64,000 bases of DNA from Bacteroidota bacterium (GCA_018266455.1 JAFEAJ010000008.1:1-64000); one strand, 5' to 3'; shown: positions 8,327 to 17,922, counted from the first letter of the stretch. Notes: generated by a model not told the origin, from the sequence alone. Numbers and translations: made by a program.

Positions 8327-9185
8327 ATTGTTCAAGATATTTAAAAGGCCAAGGACCTATATAAGCTTTGGCGCTATTGCTGCCATGATCCTCATCATCC
8401 AGTTGGGATTAAAGTTTGATGGAAAGTCATACCTGCAATTATTAATGAGCGGCATTTCAGACTCTTTTTATGTTCCTTACGATATGATATTGAACGGTTA
8501 CCTTGTTGCATTTGTGATCCTGAATACTTTGTTGATACAGGTGCCTTTGTTGATTGCGCTTGTGGCAGGTGATGCGGTTGCCGGAGAAGCCAATATGGGC
8601 ACATTGAGGCTCCTGGTAACCAAGCCGGTGAGCAGAACGGAATTGATGCTGGCAAAATTTTTTGCCTCCGTTGTATATACTGTTTTGCTGCTGATTTGGA
8701 TGGCGCTGCTGGCTTTGTGCTTAAGCATGCTTTTTTTCGGCACAAACGATATGCTGGTGGTCCGCAACGATGTAATGGAACAAATCAGCCGTAATGATGT
8801 GTTATGGCGGTATATTGCTGCATTCGGTTACGCATCAGTTGCATTGAGCACTGTTGCGGCATTGGCATTTTTTTTATCAGTTTTTGCAGAAAATTCAATT
8901 GGCCCTATAGTGTCAACTATAAGTATTGTTGTGGTGCTTACTATCTTATCTGAAATGAAGATCCCTTTGTATGATGACACGGTAAAACCATATCTTTTCA
9001 CTTCGCACATGCTGGCATGGAAAGGTTTTTTTTATTCGAAGGCTAATGGTAACGGCCAGGCGATTGCCGGATCTGTGGAAAACATGCCTGCAATATTGCG
9101 GAGCTTAGGTGTATTATTAGCGTATATGATTGCCTTTGTTACATCTGCTATAATTGTTTTCAGAAGAAAAGATATCCTCAGCTAA
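8304..9185 (+). CDS. ABC-2 type permease
   Basis: 293 aa with about six transmembrane segments (YISFGAIAAMILIIQLGL, LVAFVILNTLLIQVPLLIALVAG, VVYTVLLLIWMALLALCLSMLF, ALSTVAALAFFLSVFAENSIG, IVSTISIVVVLTIL, VLLAYMIAFVTSAIIVF). The motif VAGEANMGTLRLLVTKPVSRTELMLAKF is typical of ABC-2 permeases. I place the start at ATG 8304; a GTG nine nt upstream is the alternative. It overlaps the ATPase gene, so translation is coupled. The substrate is unknown. Together with the ATPase and the following LolA-like protein it forms a three-gene operon. Confidence 0.88.
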   Translation: MWKLLKIELFKIFKRPRTYISFGAIAAMILIIQLGLKFDGKSYLQLLMSGISDSFYVPYDMILNGYLVAFVILNTLLIQVPLLIALVAGDAVAGEANMGTLRLLVTKPVSRTELMLAKFFASVVYTVLLLIWMALLALCLSMLFFGTNDMLVVRNDVMEQISRNDVLWRYIAAFGYASVALSTVAALAFFLSVFAENSIGPIVSTISIVVVLTILSEMKIPLYDDTVKPYLFTSHMLAWKGFFYSKANGNGQAIAGSVENMPAILRSLGVLLAYMIAFVTSAIIVFRRKDILS

Positions 9186-9196
9186 AAATTTGAAGC

Positions 9197-9889
9197 ATGA
9201 AGAAGAAAAAATGGTTCATAATTTTGCTTTACTTTTTTTTATGTGTAACCGGTTTTGGCCAGGATGCTGCCTCGCTTCTGCAAAAAGTAAAAGAAAAGCT
9301 GGGTAAAATAAACGATTACCGGGCCACAGGGATTATGAAAACAGAGGCAAGCTTTTTGAAAGTCCCGGAGGCCAATGTTACCATCTATTACAAAAGGCCT
9401 GACAAGCTTAAAATCAAGAATGAAAAGGGCATTTCCCTCGTCCCGAAAGGAGCGCTAAGTATTAGCCTGAGCAATTTGCTTAAAGGAAATTATACGGTGA
9501 TTGACGCAGGGGCCCGGGCTGTACAAAACGATAAATTAAAAATCATTAAGCTTTTGCCGCTTGATGAAAACCCCGATATTGTACTTTCTACTTTGTATAT
9601 TGATGCGAACAAAGCACTGGTCACAAAAGCCATTACCACCACAAAAGACAATGGAACTTATGAAGTGGATTTGAGCTATGGGAAATATATTGCTTATGCG
9701 CTGCCTGATAAAGCAGTATTCACTTTTAACACTAAGGATTACAAACTGCCGGAAGGGGTAACTTTTGATTATGATGACGGCACAAAGAAGAAAACGAAAA
9801 GTGCGGTTAGTGCCAATAAAGGAAAAGTGGAAATCGATTATTCTTCTTACTCTATCAACCAGGGATTACCTGATGGGGTGTTCAAATAG
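9197..9889 (+). CDS. LolA-like outer-membrane lipoprotein-sorting fold protein
   Basis: 230 aa. The signal peptide is MKKKKWFIILLYFFLCVTGFGQ. The mature sequence resembles LolA/DUF4292-type proteins: an N-terminal helix (AASLLQKVKEKLGKINDYRATGIMKTE), then antiparallel strands (ANVTIYYKRPDKLKIKNEKGISLVPKGALSISL, YTVIDAG...) and a C-terminal LPEGVTFDYDDGTKKK segment. It would bind a lipid or lipoprotein acyl chain in the periplasm. It lies 11 nt after the permease gene, which suggests the exporter and this protein act together. Confidence 0.7.
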   Translation: MKKKKWFIILLYFFLCVTGFGQDAASLLQKVKEKLGKINDYRATGIMKTEASFLKVPEANVTIYYKRPDKLKIKNEKGISLVPKGALSISLSNLLKGNYTVIDAGARAVQNDKLKIIKLLPLDENPDIVLSTLYIDANKALVTKAITTTKDNGTYEVDLSYGKYIAYALPDKAVFTFNTKDYKLPEGVTFDYDDGTKKKTKSAVSANKGKVEIDYSSYSINQGLPDGVFK

Positions 9890-9981
9890 TTTGCACATTG
9901 AGTATAAAAAGGGCTGCTTATCGGTTTTGCCCAAAAATCTTATTTGTATGGCACCATTTATGGGAAATCATAGAAGCAACC

Positions 9982-11079
9982 TTATGGCCCTTCCGTTTCT
10001 TCAATCTTTTCATCCACAGCATTTGCTAAGATAGCAGGAGTAACTTTTTTCATCGGGTTTTTTCTGTTCTCTTCATATTCGTTGCGCTGGTTGATGATGT
10101 CAATACATGCATATATAGAAGCAATGAAGGAGCTTGCATCTGCTTTGTTTTTTCCGGCAATGTCAAAGGCTGTGCCATGATCGGGCGAAGTGCGTACCCC
10201 GGGGAGCCCGGCAGTATAGTTCACGCCTTCGCCAATTGCCAGTGATTTAAATGGTATCAACCCCTGGTCGTGGTACATGGCCAGCACGGCATCAAATTTT
10301 TGTTGCTGTCCACGGGCGAAAAATGCATCTGCGCTGTATGGCCCCAAAACCAGCATGCTGTGTTTTGCTTCTTTGATTGCCGGTTTAATAATTTCTTCTT
10401 CTTCTTTTCCGATCAGGCCTTCGTCGCCAGCATGTGGGTTAAGCCCAAGCACAGCAATTTTAGGTTTGTCGATGCCAAAATCCTTCATCAGGCTGTCTTT
10501 TAAAATACTCAGTTTTGAAACAATGGCTTCCCGTGTAATGCGCGTTGCCACTTCACTGATGGGAACATGCTCCGTTACCAAACCAACCCTGAAATTTTCT
10601 GCAGCCATCAGCATCAGCACATCATTCACTCCAAACACATGTTTCAAATAAGGAGTGTGGCCGGTGAAGTTGAAATTGTTCGACTGCGTGTTTTTTTTAT
10701 GGATAGGTGCGGTAACAAGCCCCTGGATTTTTTTGTTTTTCAATGCTTCTGCAGCAGCGGTCAATGATTTTACCGCATAAGCGCCGCCAGTGTCGGTCAA
10801 TTGCCCCGGAACAATTGCCACTTCATCTTCCCAACAATTAAAAATATTTACCTGTTTATGGCTGACCCTGTTGAAATCTTTCGCGCTCTGGTAATTGAAA
10901 TTGATTTCAGGCACTGATTTCCTGTAGAAATTGATTACTTTATTTGACGCAAAGACTACTGGTGTGCAAAGTTCAAGCAACCGATGGTCGCTAAAAGTTT
11001 TAATGATCAGTTCAATGCCAATCCCATTCAGGTCGCCTGTAGTAATGCCGATAAGCGGTCGTTGCGGTTGCATGCTCAT
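9982..11079 (-). CDS. pdxA: 4-hydroxythreonine-4-phosphate dehydrogenase
   Basis: 365 aa cytosolic enzyme. It oxidises 4-phosphohydroxy-L-threonine (NAD-dependent) in DXP-dependent pyridoxal 5'-phosphate synthesis. Visible family features are the N-terminal GITTGDLNGIGIELIIK, the metal-binding histidines in FTGHTPYL, LNPHAGDEG and AMYHDQGLIPFK, and the C-terminal GVRTSPDHGTAFDIAG. The length matches the family plus a short charged C-terminal tail. The start may be Met1 or Met3 (MSMQPQ). It is transcribed toward the LolA-like gene (convergent). Confidence 0.97.
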   Translation of the reverse strand: MSMQPQRPLIGITTGDLNGIGIELIIKTFSDHRLLELCTPVVFASNKVINFYRKSVPEINFNYQSAKDFNRVSHKQVNIFNCWEDEVAIVPGQLTDTGGAYAVKSLTAAAEALKNKKIQGLVTAPIHKKNTQSNNFNFTGHTPYLKHVFGVNDVLMLMAAENFRVGLVTEHVPISEVATRITREAIVSKLSILKDSLMKDFGIDKPKIAVLGLNPHAGDEGLIGKEEEEIIKPAIKEAKHSMLVLGPYSADAFFARGQQQKFDAVLAMYHDQGLIPFKSLAIGEGVNYTAGLPGVRTSPDHGTAFDIAGKNKADASSFIASIYACIDIINQRNEYEENRKNPMKKVTPAILANAVDEKIEETEGP

Positions 11080-11282
11080 TCCAAAACAATTTATAGCCTG
11101 TAAAAGTACAATAATTATCCTTGAGCCAGCGAAACCTTAATATGAAAGTTTTTTGTTGTATTGCCGATATTCTTTTGCTGCTTAACATTGTTGTCCGCCT
11201 GTGCCTGCACATGCGGGGATCACAACCCTTTTTATCGGGGCAATATTCTCGAGCTTGTGCTTTCTTATTTAGAGGCTGCTAT

Positions 11283-13748
11283 TCATTCCTCAAAATAGAT
11301 CCGTTTAACTCTTTGCGAAACGCCCGTTAATATTTCGTAAGGAATGGTGTTAGCCCACTTTGCTACCTGCTGAACGGGCAGCATTTTCCCGAAAACAATC
11401 ACTTCATCTCCTTCATGCACGTCGGGAATGCCGGTGATATCGATCATGGTCATGTCCATACAAACACTGCCTATTACCGGAGCCAGCCTGCCGTTCACCA
11501 GCATTTTTCCTGCGCCATTGCCCATGCTCCTCGGATAGCCATCAGCATAGCCGATGCAAACTGTAGCAATGGTTGTTTTTCCGACTGAAATGCCTTTTCG
11601 GTTATAACCTACCGTTACTCCATTATCCAAATGTTTTATTTGGGCAATAGTGGATTTCAATGTTGATACCTCCTGTAAATTAATTTTATTTGAATTGCCG
11701 CTGTCAATTCCATACAGGCCGATACCGAGCCTCACCATGTCGAATTCCAATTGAGGGTGGCGGATAATTGCCGCAGTGTTGGCAATATGCCTGACGAAAT
11801 GATAATCCAGGGATGCCTGGATCTTATCGGCTGCTTGCAAAAATATCGCAGCCTGTTGTTTTGTGAAGGCATCCTGTTGCATTTCTTCACTGGCGGCCAG
11901 GTGGCTGAACACGCTTTGAATTTTGAAAGCGCTTTTTTTGACTGCTTCTATAAGTTCATGCAAATTGCCAATGTCAAAGCCCAGCCTGTTCATGCCCGTT
12001 TCAAGCTCAATATGCACCGGAAATTGGTTCACTCCTTCTTTCTTTAAAAAATAATCGAATAGTTGCAGCAAACGGAACGAATAGATGACCGGTTCAAGAT
12101 GGTATTGCAGCAGTGCATCGAATGCACTGCTCTCTGGATTCATTACCATGATGGGCAGGCTGATGCCAGACTTCCGTAACTCAATGCCTTCATCTGCATA
12201 GGCAACAGCAAGGTAATCTGCTTTATAAAACTGCAACAGGTTAGCTATTTCGTAGCTTCCGCCCCCGTAAGAAAAAGCTTTTACCATCGCCATTATTTTA
12301 GTAGAAGGTTGCAGTAGTTTCTGGTATTCCTTGAAGTTTGAAGCCATGGCGCTGAGGTCAATTTCCATGACCGTTTGATGTATTTGTTTGGACAATAGCC
12401 GGTCAATGGCCTCGAATTCAAAAATGCGTGCGCCTTTCAGCAAAATGGTCTCATCATGAAAATGGACCTGGTGAAAATTTTTTTTGAACAATTCTGTAGT
12501 TGGGAAAAAAACAGCCTCGCTGACCTGCTCAAAAGCTGCTTTGTTCGCATGCATCTTTTCGCCAATGCCTATCAGCCTGCTTACTTTTTTATGGCGCAGC
12601 AATTGTGCGATTTCTTTATACAGTTCAACTTCCTTTTTCCCGCTCTGCAGGATGTCAGACAGGATGACTGTTCTTTTTTTATGCTGCTGCTGCTGTAGCA
12701 TAAAATCAAGCGCAATTCTCAATGAGCTGATATCGGCGCTATAGCTGTCGTTTATGACTGAACAATTGTTGATGCCGGTTTTTAGCTCAAGCCGCATTGG
12801 GATATGCGACAATCGTTGTAGCCTGTTTTGTATAACATTTATAGGAAAATTCAGGTGAAGCATTGCGCATGCACAGGTAATTGCATTTTCAACAGAAGCA
12901 TCGTCTGAAAATGGAATATTCAGTTCAAAATCTTTTTGGTTATAATGACACAAAACAGACTTGCTGTTGCGCCCACTGTTTATTTTTTTTATGTACAGCT
13001 TTGCTGTTTTATTTTTCCCCCAACTGAACAGTTTGTCTTTGTCAATTTTTTTTGCAGAGTTTAAAATATAGCTATCGTCAGTATTGCAAATGACAATCGA
13101 GCTTTTTTTGAACAAAGAAAACTTTTCTTCCGTTTTTTGTTCAATGTTTTCAAAGCCTTCGCTGTGTGCTTCACCAATATTGGTTAGAATGCCAATAGTG
13201 GGCTGAATAATTTTTTGCAGGTTTTTCATTTCGCCAGGCAGTGAAATGCCCGCCTCAAAAATAGCCAGGTTATTCGCGGCGTTCATTTGCCAGATACTTA
13301 AGGGCACGCCAATTTGTGAGTTATAACTTCTTGGGCTGCGCACAATGTTAAAATCGTCTTCCAGCAATTGGTTCAGCCATTCTTTCACTATTGTCTTGCC
13401 GTTGCTGCCCGTGATACCAATTACAGGAATGTGAAACTGGTTGCGGTGAAATGTTGCCAGTTGATGTAACGCATGCAAGCTGTTTTTGACCTGGATGATG
13501 TTTGCGTTGATGTAACGTGCAACATCAATCTTGTGGAATACTACAAAATTCCGAGCGCCGCGTTGGTAAAGCTCTTCCAGAAAATGGTGGCCGCTTCGCC
13601 TTTGCCCTTTTAATGCAAAGAACAATGTAGTTGATGGAAACATCAGCCTGCGACTGTCCGTAAGCAAATGTTCTATTTCGTCATTGTTTGCTTTTTGCAA
13701 AAAAGAACCGCCGATAATGCTGCAAATATGGTCAATGTGGTAATACAA
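11283..13748 (-). CDS. murF/alr: Bifunctional MurF/alanine racemase
   Basis: 821 aa fusion. Residues ~1-450 are MurF (UDP-MurNAc-tripeptide:D-Ala-D-Ala ligase), with P-loop GSNGKT (114-119), SPRSYNSQIGVPLSIW, FEAGISLPGEM, GILTNIGEAHSEGF and INDSYSADISSLRIALDF. Residues ~455-821 are a fold-type III PLP alanine racemase: the PLP lysine is in MAMVKAFSYGGGSYEIA, followed by HIELETGMNRLGF, VRLGIGLYGID, TVGYNRKG and SVCMDMTMIDITG. The fusion lets one polypeptide make D-Ala and add D-Ala-D-Ala to the peptidoglycan precursor. This architecture is characteristic of Bacteroidota. Both halves keep their motifs. Confidence 0.97.
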   Translation of the reverse strand: MYYHIDHICSIIGGSFLQKANNDEIEHLLTDSRRLMFPSTTLFFALKGQRRSGHHFLEELYQRGARNFVVFHKIDVARYINANIIQVKNSLHALHQLATFHRNQFHIPVIGITGSNGKTIVKEWLNQLLEDDFNIVRSPRSYNSQIGVPLSIWQMNAANNLAIFEAGISLPGEMKNLQKIIQPTIGILTNIGEAHSEGFENIEQKTEEKFSLFKKSSIVICNTDDSYILNSAKKIDKDKLFSWGKNKTAKLYIKKINSGRNSKSVLCHYNQKDFELNIPFSDDASVENAITCACAMLHLNFPINVIQNRLQRLSHIPMRLELKTGINNCSVINDSYSADISSLRIALDFMLQQQQHKKRTVILSDILQSGKKEVELYKEIAQLLRHKKVSRLIGIGEKMHANKAAFEQVSEAVFFPTTELFKKNFHQVHFHDETILLKGARIFEFEAIDRLLSKQIHQTVMEIDLSAMASNFKEYQKLLQPSTKIMAMVKAFSYGGGSYEIANLLQFYKADYLAVAYADEGIELRKSGISLPIMVMNPESSAFDALLQYHLEPVIYSFRLLQLFDYFLKKEGVNQFPVHIELETGMNRLGFDIGNLHELIEAVKKSAFKIQSVFSHLAASEEMQQDAFTKQQAAIFLQAADKIQASLDYHFVRHIANTAAIIRHPQLEFDMVRLGIGLYGIDSGNSNKINLQEVSTLKSTIAQIKHLDNGVTVGYNRKGISVGKTTIATVCIGYADGYPRSMGNGAGKMLVNGRLAPVIGSVCMDMTMIDITGIPDVHEGDEVIVFGKMLPVQQVAKWANTIPYEILTGVSQRVKRIYFEE

Positions 13749-13922
13749 ATGAATGTGGGATGGTGAATGGTGAACGGTGAATGGCGGATGAGCAATTCGG
13801 TATTAATTGTTTTTTGATGCCGCCTCCACGTTGCCCAATAAGATGATAGCCGCACAAGTGGGCGGCGCATGTAAAGTTCAATAGTAGCTGTGCAACCTGG
13901 AACATTATTAACAAAATTAAGG

Positions 13923-14084
13923 TTAAGGGGCTGTCTAAAAATGATTATTGGAACAACCAGCAGGCTTGGTCTTTTCCAAAGCTCATACAGGACTACCCAA
14001 TTTATTATCAATTACAAGCTTTGGAAAAGTTGAACTGCTGTTATATAAAATTCTTGAAATCATTTTTAGGCAGCTTTTAAGGGG
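13923..14084. mobile_element. MITE-like element with terminal inverted repeats
   Basis: Inverted arms of 17 nt, GCTGTCTAAAAATGATT (13930-13946) and AATCATTTTTAGGCAGC (14058-14074), differ at one position. A second, perfect inner inverted repeat is CTTTTCCAAAGCT (13971-13983) against AGCTTTGGAAAAG (14028-14040). The arms are flanked by a direct repeat TTAAGGGG (13923-13930 and 14077-14084), which looks like a target-site duplication. Nothing inside has coding character. It lies in the 340-nt gap between murF-alr and the terC-like gene; the rest of that gap is featureless. Confidence 0.6.
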
Positions 14085-14088
14085 CAAG

Positions 14089-15009
14089 TTATTGTTTCGG
14101 ATTTTTAATCGCTGAATATGCCATGGCCGAACCAATGCAAACCACGATCACTAACAGCGAAACATATACGGGCAAAGTTATCTTAAACATTTCAATGAGC
14201 ATCTTGGCCCCGATAAAAACAAGCACCATAGCTATGCCCTGGGGCAGGTATTTGAATTTATTAACAGCGCCACGCAGTAAAAAGAACAATGAGCGCAGGC
14301 CAAGGACGGCGAAAATATTTGAAGTGTAGATCACCAGCCTGTCCTGTGTGATGCCAAAAACAGCAGGTATCGAATCAATGGCAAAAATAACATCAGTTGT
14401 AGCCAGCAAAATGATAACCACAAAAATGCTGGTGTACATTTTTTTGCCATTTTGCATAATGGTAAGCTTGCCATTGCCATCGGAAGAAGTGAGCGGGAAA
14501 AAACGCTTCAGGAATTTATAGGCCTTGTTGTCTTCCAGGTTTACTTCTGCATCATGCTTTGAAAAATACATGGTGATGCCGGTATAAACCAGAATGGCTC
14601 CGAACAGGTACAGCAGCCAGTGAAATTGGTTTACCAGCGCCACGCCTACAGTAATGAAAATGATACGGAGAATGACAGCCATCAAAATGCCTATAAGCAA
14701 AACACGGCCATAAAATTTTTCACTTACACCAAAAAAGGAAAAAATCAGGATGAAAACAAAGATATTGTCAATGCTCAGGCTCCATTCCATCAGGTAAGCG
14801 CTGATGTATTCAACGGCAGATTTGTGGCCTTTTTCATACCACAAAAAGCCAAAAAAGGCCAATGCAAGGCAAACCCAGAAAACAGTTTGCCACAATGCTT
14901 TTTGAATGGTAACACTTGCTCCTTTTCTGCTGAGCAGGCCTAAGTCAAAAATGAGCGCAAGCATTAAAATAATCCCGAAAATCAGGTAAGTCAGTTGCGA
15001 TGGGTCCAT
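14089..15009 (-). CDS. TerC/Alx-family integral membrane protein
   Basis: 306 aa from the preferred ATG at 15009 (MDPSQLTYLIFGIILML); an upstream in-frame ATG at 15045 would add 12 unlikely residues. About eight transmembrane helices are present with the TerC signature acidic motifs SLSIDNIFVF and LLATTDVIFAIDSIPAVFGIT. A cytosolic loop of ~60 residues (FSKHDAEVNLEDNKAYKFLKRF...GKKMYTS) lies between the halves. The family (TerC, Alx/MeeF) is linked to Mn(II) export and tellurite or pH response. The specific ion here is not determined. Confidence 0.92.
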   Translation of the reverse strand: MDPSQLTYLIFGIILMLALIFDLGLLSRKGASVTIQKALWQTVFWVCLALAFFGFLWYEKGHKSAVEYISAYLMEWSLSIDNIFVFILIFSFFGVSEKFYGRVLLIGILMAVILRIIFITVGVALVNQFHWLLYLFGAILVYTGITMYFSKHDAEVNLEDNKAYKFLKRFFPLTSSDGNGKLTIMQNGKKMYTSIFVVIILLATTDVIFAIDSIPAVFGITQDRLVIYTSNIFAVLGLRSLFFLLRGAVNKFKYLPQGIAMVLVFIGAKMLIEMFKITLPVYVSLLVIVVCIGSAMAYSAIKNPKQ

Positions 15010-15059
15010 AGGTAAAGATAAATAATAGCAGGGAGTTGGAGGCAAACGCCAGTGCCTGG

Positions 15060-16757
15060 CTATTCAGTATATTTTTTTTTCCTGATAAGCTGATAAACAA
15101 AGCCTGCAATTATGACCAACAGCAATGGCACAACAACATTAATGAATTGCCAAAGTGTTCTTTCATCGTCAACTTTTTTGGGGTCCAGCAGGCGCAGCGT
15201 AAAATCTTTTGCGCGGGTTTCCAAAATGCCTGAATTGCTGGTAAGGTAATCAATGCAGTTTTGAGCAAAATCCTGATTGGCGAAAGTGTAGTTGATGTCT
15301 TTATTGTACCCCATCGGCAAGGGGCCGCGTTGCGCAACATCATTCATGAAAATTTCTGCGCTGCCGCACACTATGATTTTTGATTCTTTTTCTGCAATCG
15401 GCAAAAAAGGTTCTTTATAAATATTGGCCAGCGTATCGGCCATGCCCGATGAAATGCGGTTGGCAAACAGGGAATGAAATTTCCCTTCCAGCAAAACTGC
15501 TGCTGGAATATAAGGCCGATTGAAGACCTTTGGATCATTAGCCACTTTTACACTTTCAAAACTTATTATGGCAGGGGTGCCGATTATTCTTCCATTCGCT
15601 GAGGTTTGCAACAGCACTGTTTTTTTGATGCCATTTGCTTTAACCGTGTCAACCGAGTTGGTGAATTTGGCATAAACCGGATCGAGGTTTTTGGAAATGG
15701 GGCTGGTAAGGCTTCCGTTCAGCAAAGGGAAATAAGGCCATTGCAATAACTGCATTTGTGGTTTGTCGCCCTGCATGCCAACTACGAAATTCAGGGAAGC
15801 GCATTGCATGTCCTGAACCAGGTCCTGGTTAATCCGCGCCCCATATTTAAAAAGCAAATCATCAAGGTTCAGCCCGCGGTCGTAAGCAATGGTTTCCTGG
15901 TCAGCTTTCAGGCTGTCCATTTCAGCGCGCAAGTTATCGATCATGAAAATGATATTGCCACCGTGCATGGCATATTGATCCAGCTTAAGCTTTTCTGCAT
16001 CGGTAAATTTATTGTTGGGCTTGACAATAATTACCGCACTAAATTGCTGCGGAACAGTTGGCACGCTGTCGAGCCTGAATATGCCAAAATTGTAGTTTTT
16101 CCTAAGCCCTTCGATCAGGTTGTACACGCTGAAGTCGAGGGGTTCGCCATTGCCCAGTACATAAGCGATGGCAGGCACATGCTTTTGGGTAACTTTGTCA
16201 ATGGCATTTGCAAATTTGTATTCAAGCAATGCCTCGGCATTATTATACAAAGCATTTTCATCGGTGTTGCTTGCTCCTTTTAATAAGTTGACAGGGAATA
16301 TTCTTTCCTTATATTTTATTACAGCGCCCGGCAATACAAATCGCTCGCTTTGCTCCTCTCCTTTTTTTGATTGCGCTACCTGTGTCATCTGCTGGATGCC
16401 CATCTTATTTAATGAATCGACCAGGGCTTGTTTTGCAGAATCATCCAGGCTGGTCAGCGGGTCAAAAAAGCGAAAGTGGATTTTTCCATTGGAATATTCC
16501 TGGAATTCCTGCAGCAATTCTTCCGTGCCCTTTGCTAATTTTTTAATCCCAGCTTTCAGGTCTCCCTTCAGGTATACATCAACGTTAACATCGCCATCAA
16601 GGTTTTTTAATAGCTTTTTTGTAGGCTCACTGAGCGTGTACCTTTTTTCTTTTGTCAGGTCTATCCGGTAATGAAATTGGGCTGCAATGAAATTGGCCCC
16701 AACAATCGCGATCAGCAAATAGAGCCACCAGAATTTAGATGAGGTGAGTTTGTCCAT
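15060..16757 (-). CDS. gldG: Gliding motility-associated ABC transporter substrate-binding protein GldG
   Basis: 565 aa. One N-terminal transmembrane helix (FWWLYLLIAIVGANFIAAQF) is followed by the GldG/ABC_transp_aux periplasmic region (RIDLTKEKRYTLSEPTKKLLKNLDGDVNVDVYLKGDL...). A C-terminal transmembrane anchor lies before the basic tail (NVVVPLLLVIIAGFVYQLIRKKKY). In Flavobacterium GldA-F-G form an ABC complex needed for gliding. It lies 5 nt after gldF and is surely cotranscribed with it. No gldA is present in the window. Confidence 0.93.
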   Translation of the reverse strand: MDKLTSSKFWWLYLLIAIVGANFIAAQFHYRIDLTKEKRYTLSEPTKKLLKNLDGDVNVDVYLKGDLKAGIKKLAKGTEELLQEFQEYSNGKIHFRFFDPLTSLDDSAKQALVDSLNKMGIQQMTQVAQSKKGEEQSERFVLPGAVIKYKERIFPVNLLKGASNTDENALYNNAEALLEYKFANAIDKVTQKHVPAIAYVLGNGEPLDFSVYNLIEGLRKNYNFGIFRLDSVPTVPQQFSAVIIVKPNNKFTDAEKLKLDQYAMHGGNIIFMIDNLRAEMDSLKADQETIAYDRGLNLDDLLFKYGARINQDLVQDMQCASLNFVVGMQGDKPQMQLLQWPYFPLLNGSLTSPISKNLDPVYAKFTNSVDTVKANGIKKTVLLQTSANGRIIGTPAIISFESVKVANDPKVFNRPYIPAAVLLEGKFHSLFANRISSGMADTLANIYKEPFLPIAEKESKIIVCGSAEIFMNDVAQRGPLPMGYNKDINYTFANQDFAQNCIDYLTSNSGILETRAKDFTLRLLDPKKVDDERTLWQFINVVVPLLLVIIAGFVYQLIRKKKYTE

Positions 16758-16762
16758 TTTGG

Positions 16763-17485
16763 TCAGCGCTTTGATAGGTTACGGTTAGTGAATGCCAGGA
16801 AGAAAAAAATAATGCTGAAAAAATACACCAGGTCCCTTGTATCTACAATGCCGCGGCTGATGCTCCGGTAATGAAAGTCGATACCCAGCATTTCAATATA
16901 ATAATCTGCTCCTGCTGCAAATGAAGGGATATTGCTGATGGCATTGAAGCCGCTATAAATTAAAAAGCAAAAAAAAGCTGATGCAATAAATGCGATAACT
17001 GCATTATTGGTAAAACTGCTGCAGCAAATGCCGATGGCTACAAACACGGCGGCTAAAAAAAACAGGCCGATGTAGGAACCTATAGAAGCGCCAACATCGA
17101 TCCCGTTTTGGGCAGCCAAATGCTGTATAGAAAAGAAATAAACTATTGTAGGGAGCAAGGCGATTGCTACAACGATCAAGCTTGCCAAGTATTTCCCGGA
17201 AACAATTTGCCATTTTGTTAAAGGCTTGGTTTGCAATATCTCGAAAGTGCCTGCCCTAAACTCGTCCGAAAAGCTGCGCATGGTAATAGAGGGGATAAGA
17301 AGGAGGAGTATCCAGGGGGCGAGCTCAAAAAAATTAGATAGCGTGGCATAACCAAAGTCGAAAATATTGGTCCCGGGAAAAACAAACAACAACAACCCGT
17401 TCATCAGTAAAAAAACGATAATTGCAATGTAACCCGTTAGGCTGCTGAAGAATTGCCTGAGTTCCTTTTTACATACTGCCCACAT
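16763..17485 (-). CDS. gldF: Gliding motility-associated ABC transporter permease GldF
   Basis: 240 aa with six transmembrane segments. The start is set at ATG 17485 because MWAVCKKELRQFFSSLTGYI is the usual GldF N-terminus; the longer frame (from 17539) would add 18 atypical residues. GldF hallmarks are PWILLLLIPSITMRSFSDEFRAGTFEILQTKPLTKWQIVSGKYLASL and the C-terminal YRSISRGIVDTRDLVYFFSIIFFFL. It is the membrane subunit of the Gld ABC complex and is followed at 5 nt by gldG. Confidence 0.92.
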   Translation of the reverse strand: MWAVCKKELRQFFSSLTGYIAIIVFLLMNGLLLFVFPGTNIFDFGYATLSNFFELAPWILLLLIPSITMRSFSDEFRAGTFEILQTKPLTKWQIVSGKYLASLIVVAIALLPTIVYFFSIQHLAAQNGIDVGASIGSYIGLFFLAAVFVAIGICCSSFTNNAVIAFIASAFFCFLIYSGFNAISNIPSFAAGADYYIEMLGIDFHYRSISRGIVDTRDLVYFFSIIFFFLAFTNRNLSKR

Positions 17486-17769
17486 GGCCACGAAAATAAG
17501 TGATATAATGTTTTGATGGATATTCTTGGCCGAAATCAATTTTTAATGAATGGGCAATGATTTTCACATGGCCTTTGACAAAGGCCCGAGGCTGTCTGAG
17601 AAAAAGGACATTTTTACTGAATAAATTGCGATAAAATATTTTCTAAAGAATTTTTTTTAACAAAGCTTTTTCACCTATATTCGCCCCTCATTTATCCGCT
17701 CACCTTGCTTCTGAAAAAAAGATATTAGTTAGGTATAAAAATATTTTACCGAAACCAACTGCATAAAAT

Positions 17770-17790
17770 CCCGCAACAGCGGGGTTTTTT
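17770..17790 (+). terminator. Orphan intrinsic terminator
   Basis: CCCGC (17770-17774), loop AACA, GCGGG (17779-17783), then G and a T run (17785-17790). There is no plus-strand gene upstream (gldF runs the other way), so it would end an unannotated transcript. A second possible hairpin, GGTA...TACC, lies just before it (~17733-17752). Confidence 0.65.
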
Positions 17791-17922
17791 ATTTACAATA
17801 AGGCATTTGTCATTGTTGCTTTAAAAGAGATTGGCCGATAGGCAGTAGCCCGTTCAAATAAAATTGGTTATTGCAGCATCATCAAATAGGATGGGGCTGT
17901 GCATTTTTCTGTTGTGGGCTTG

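Noticed and set aside
13673..14011. Minus-strand 112-aa reading frame between murF-alr and terC-like gene
   Set aside because: It overlaps the murF start and the inverted-repeat element, and its composition is not protein-like.
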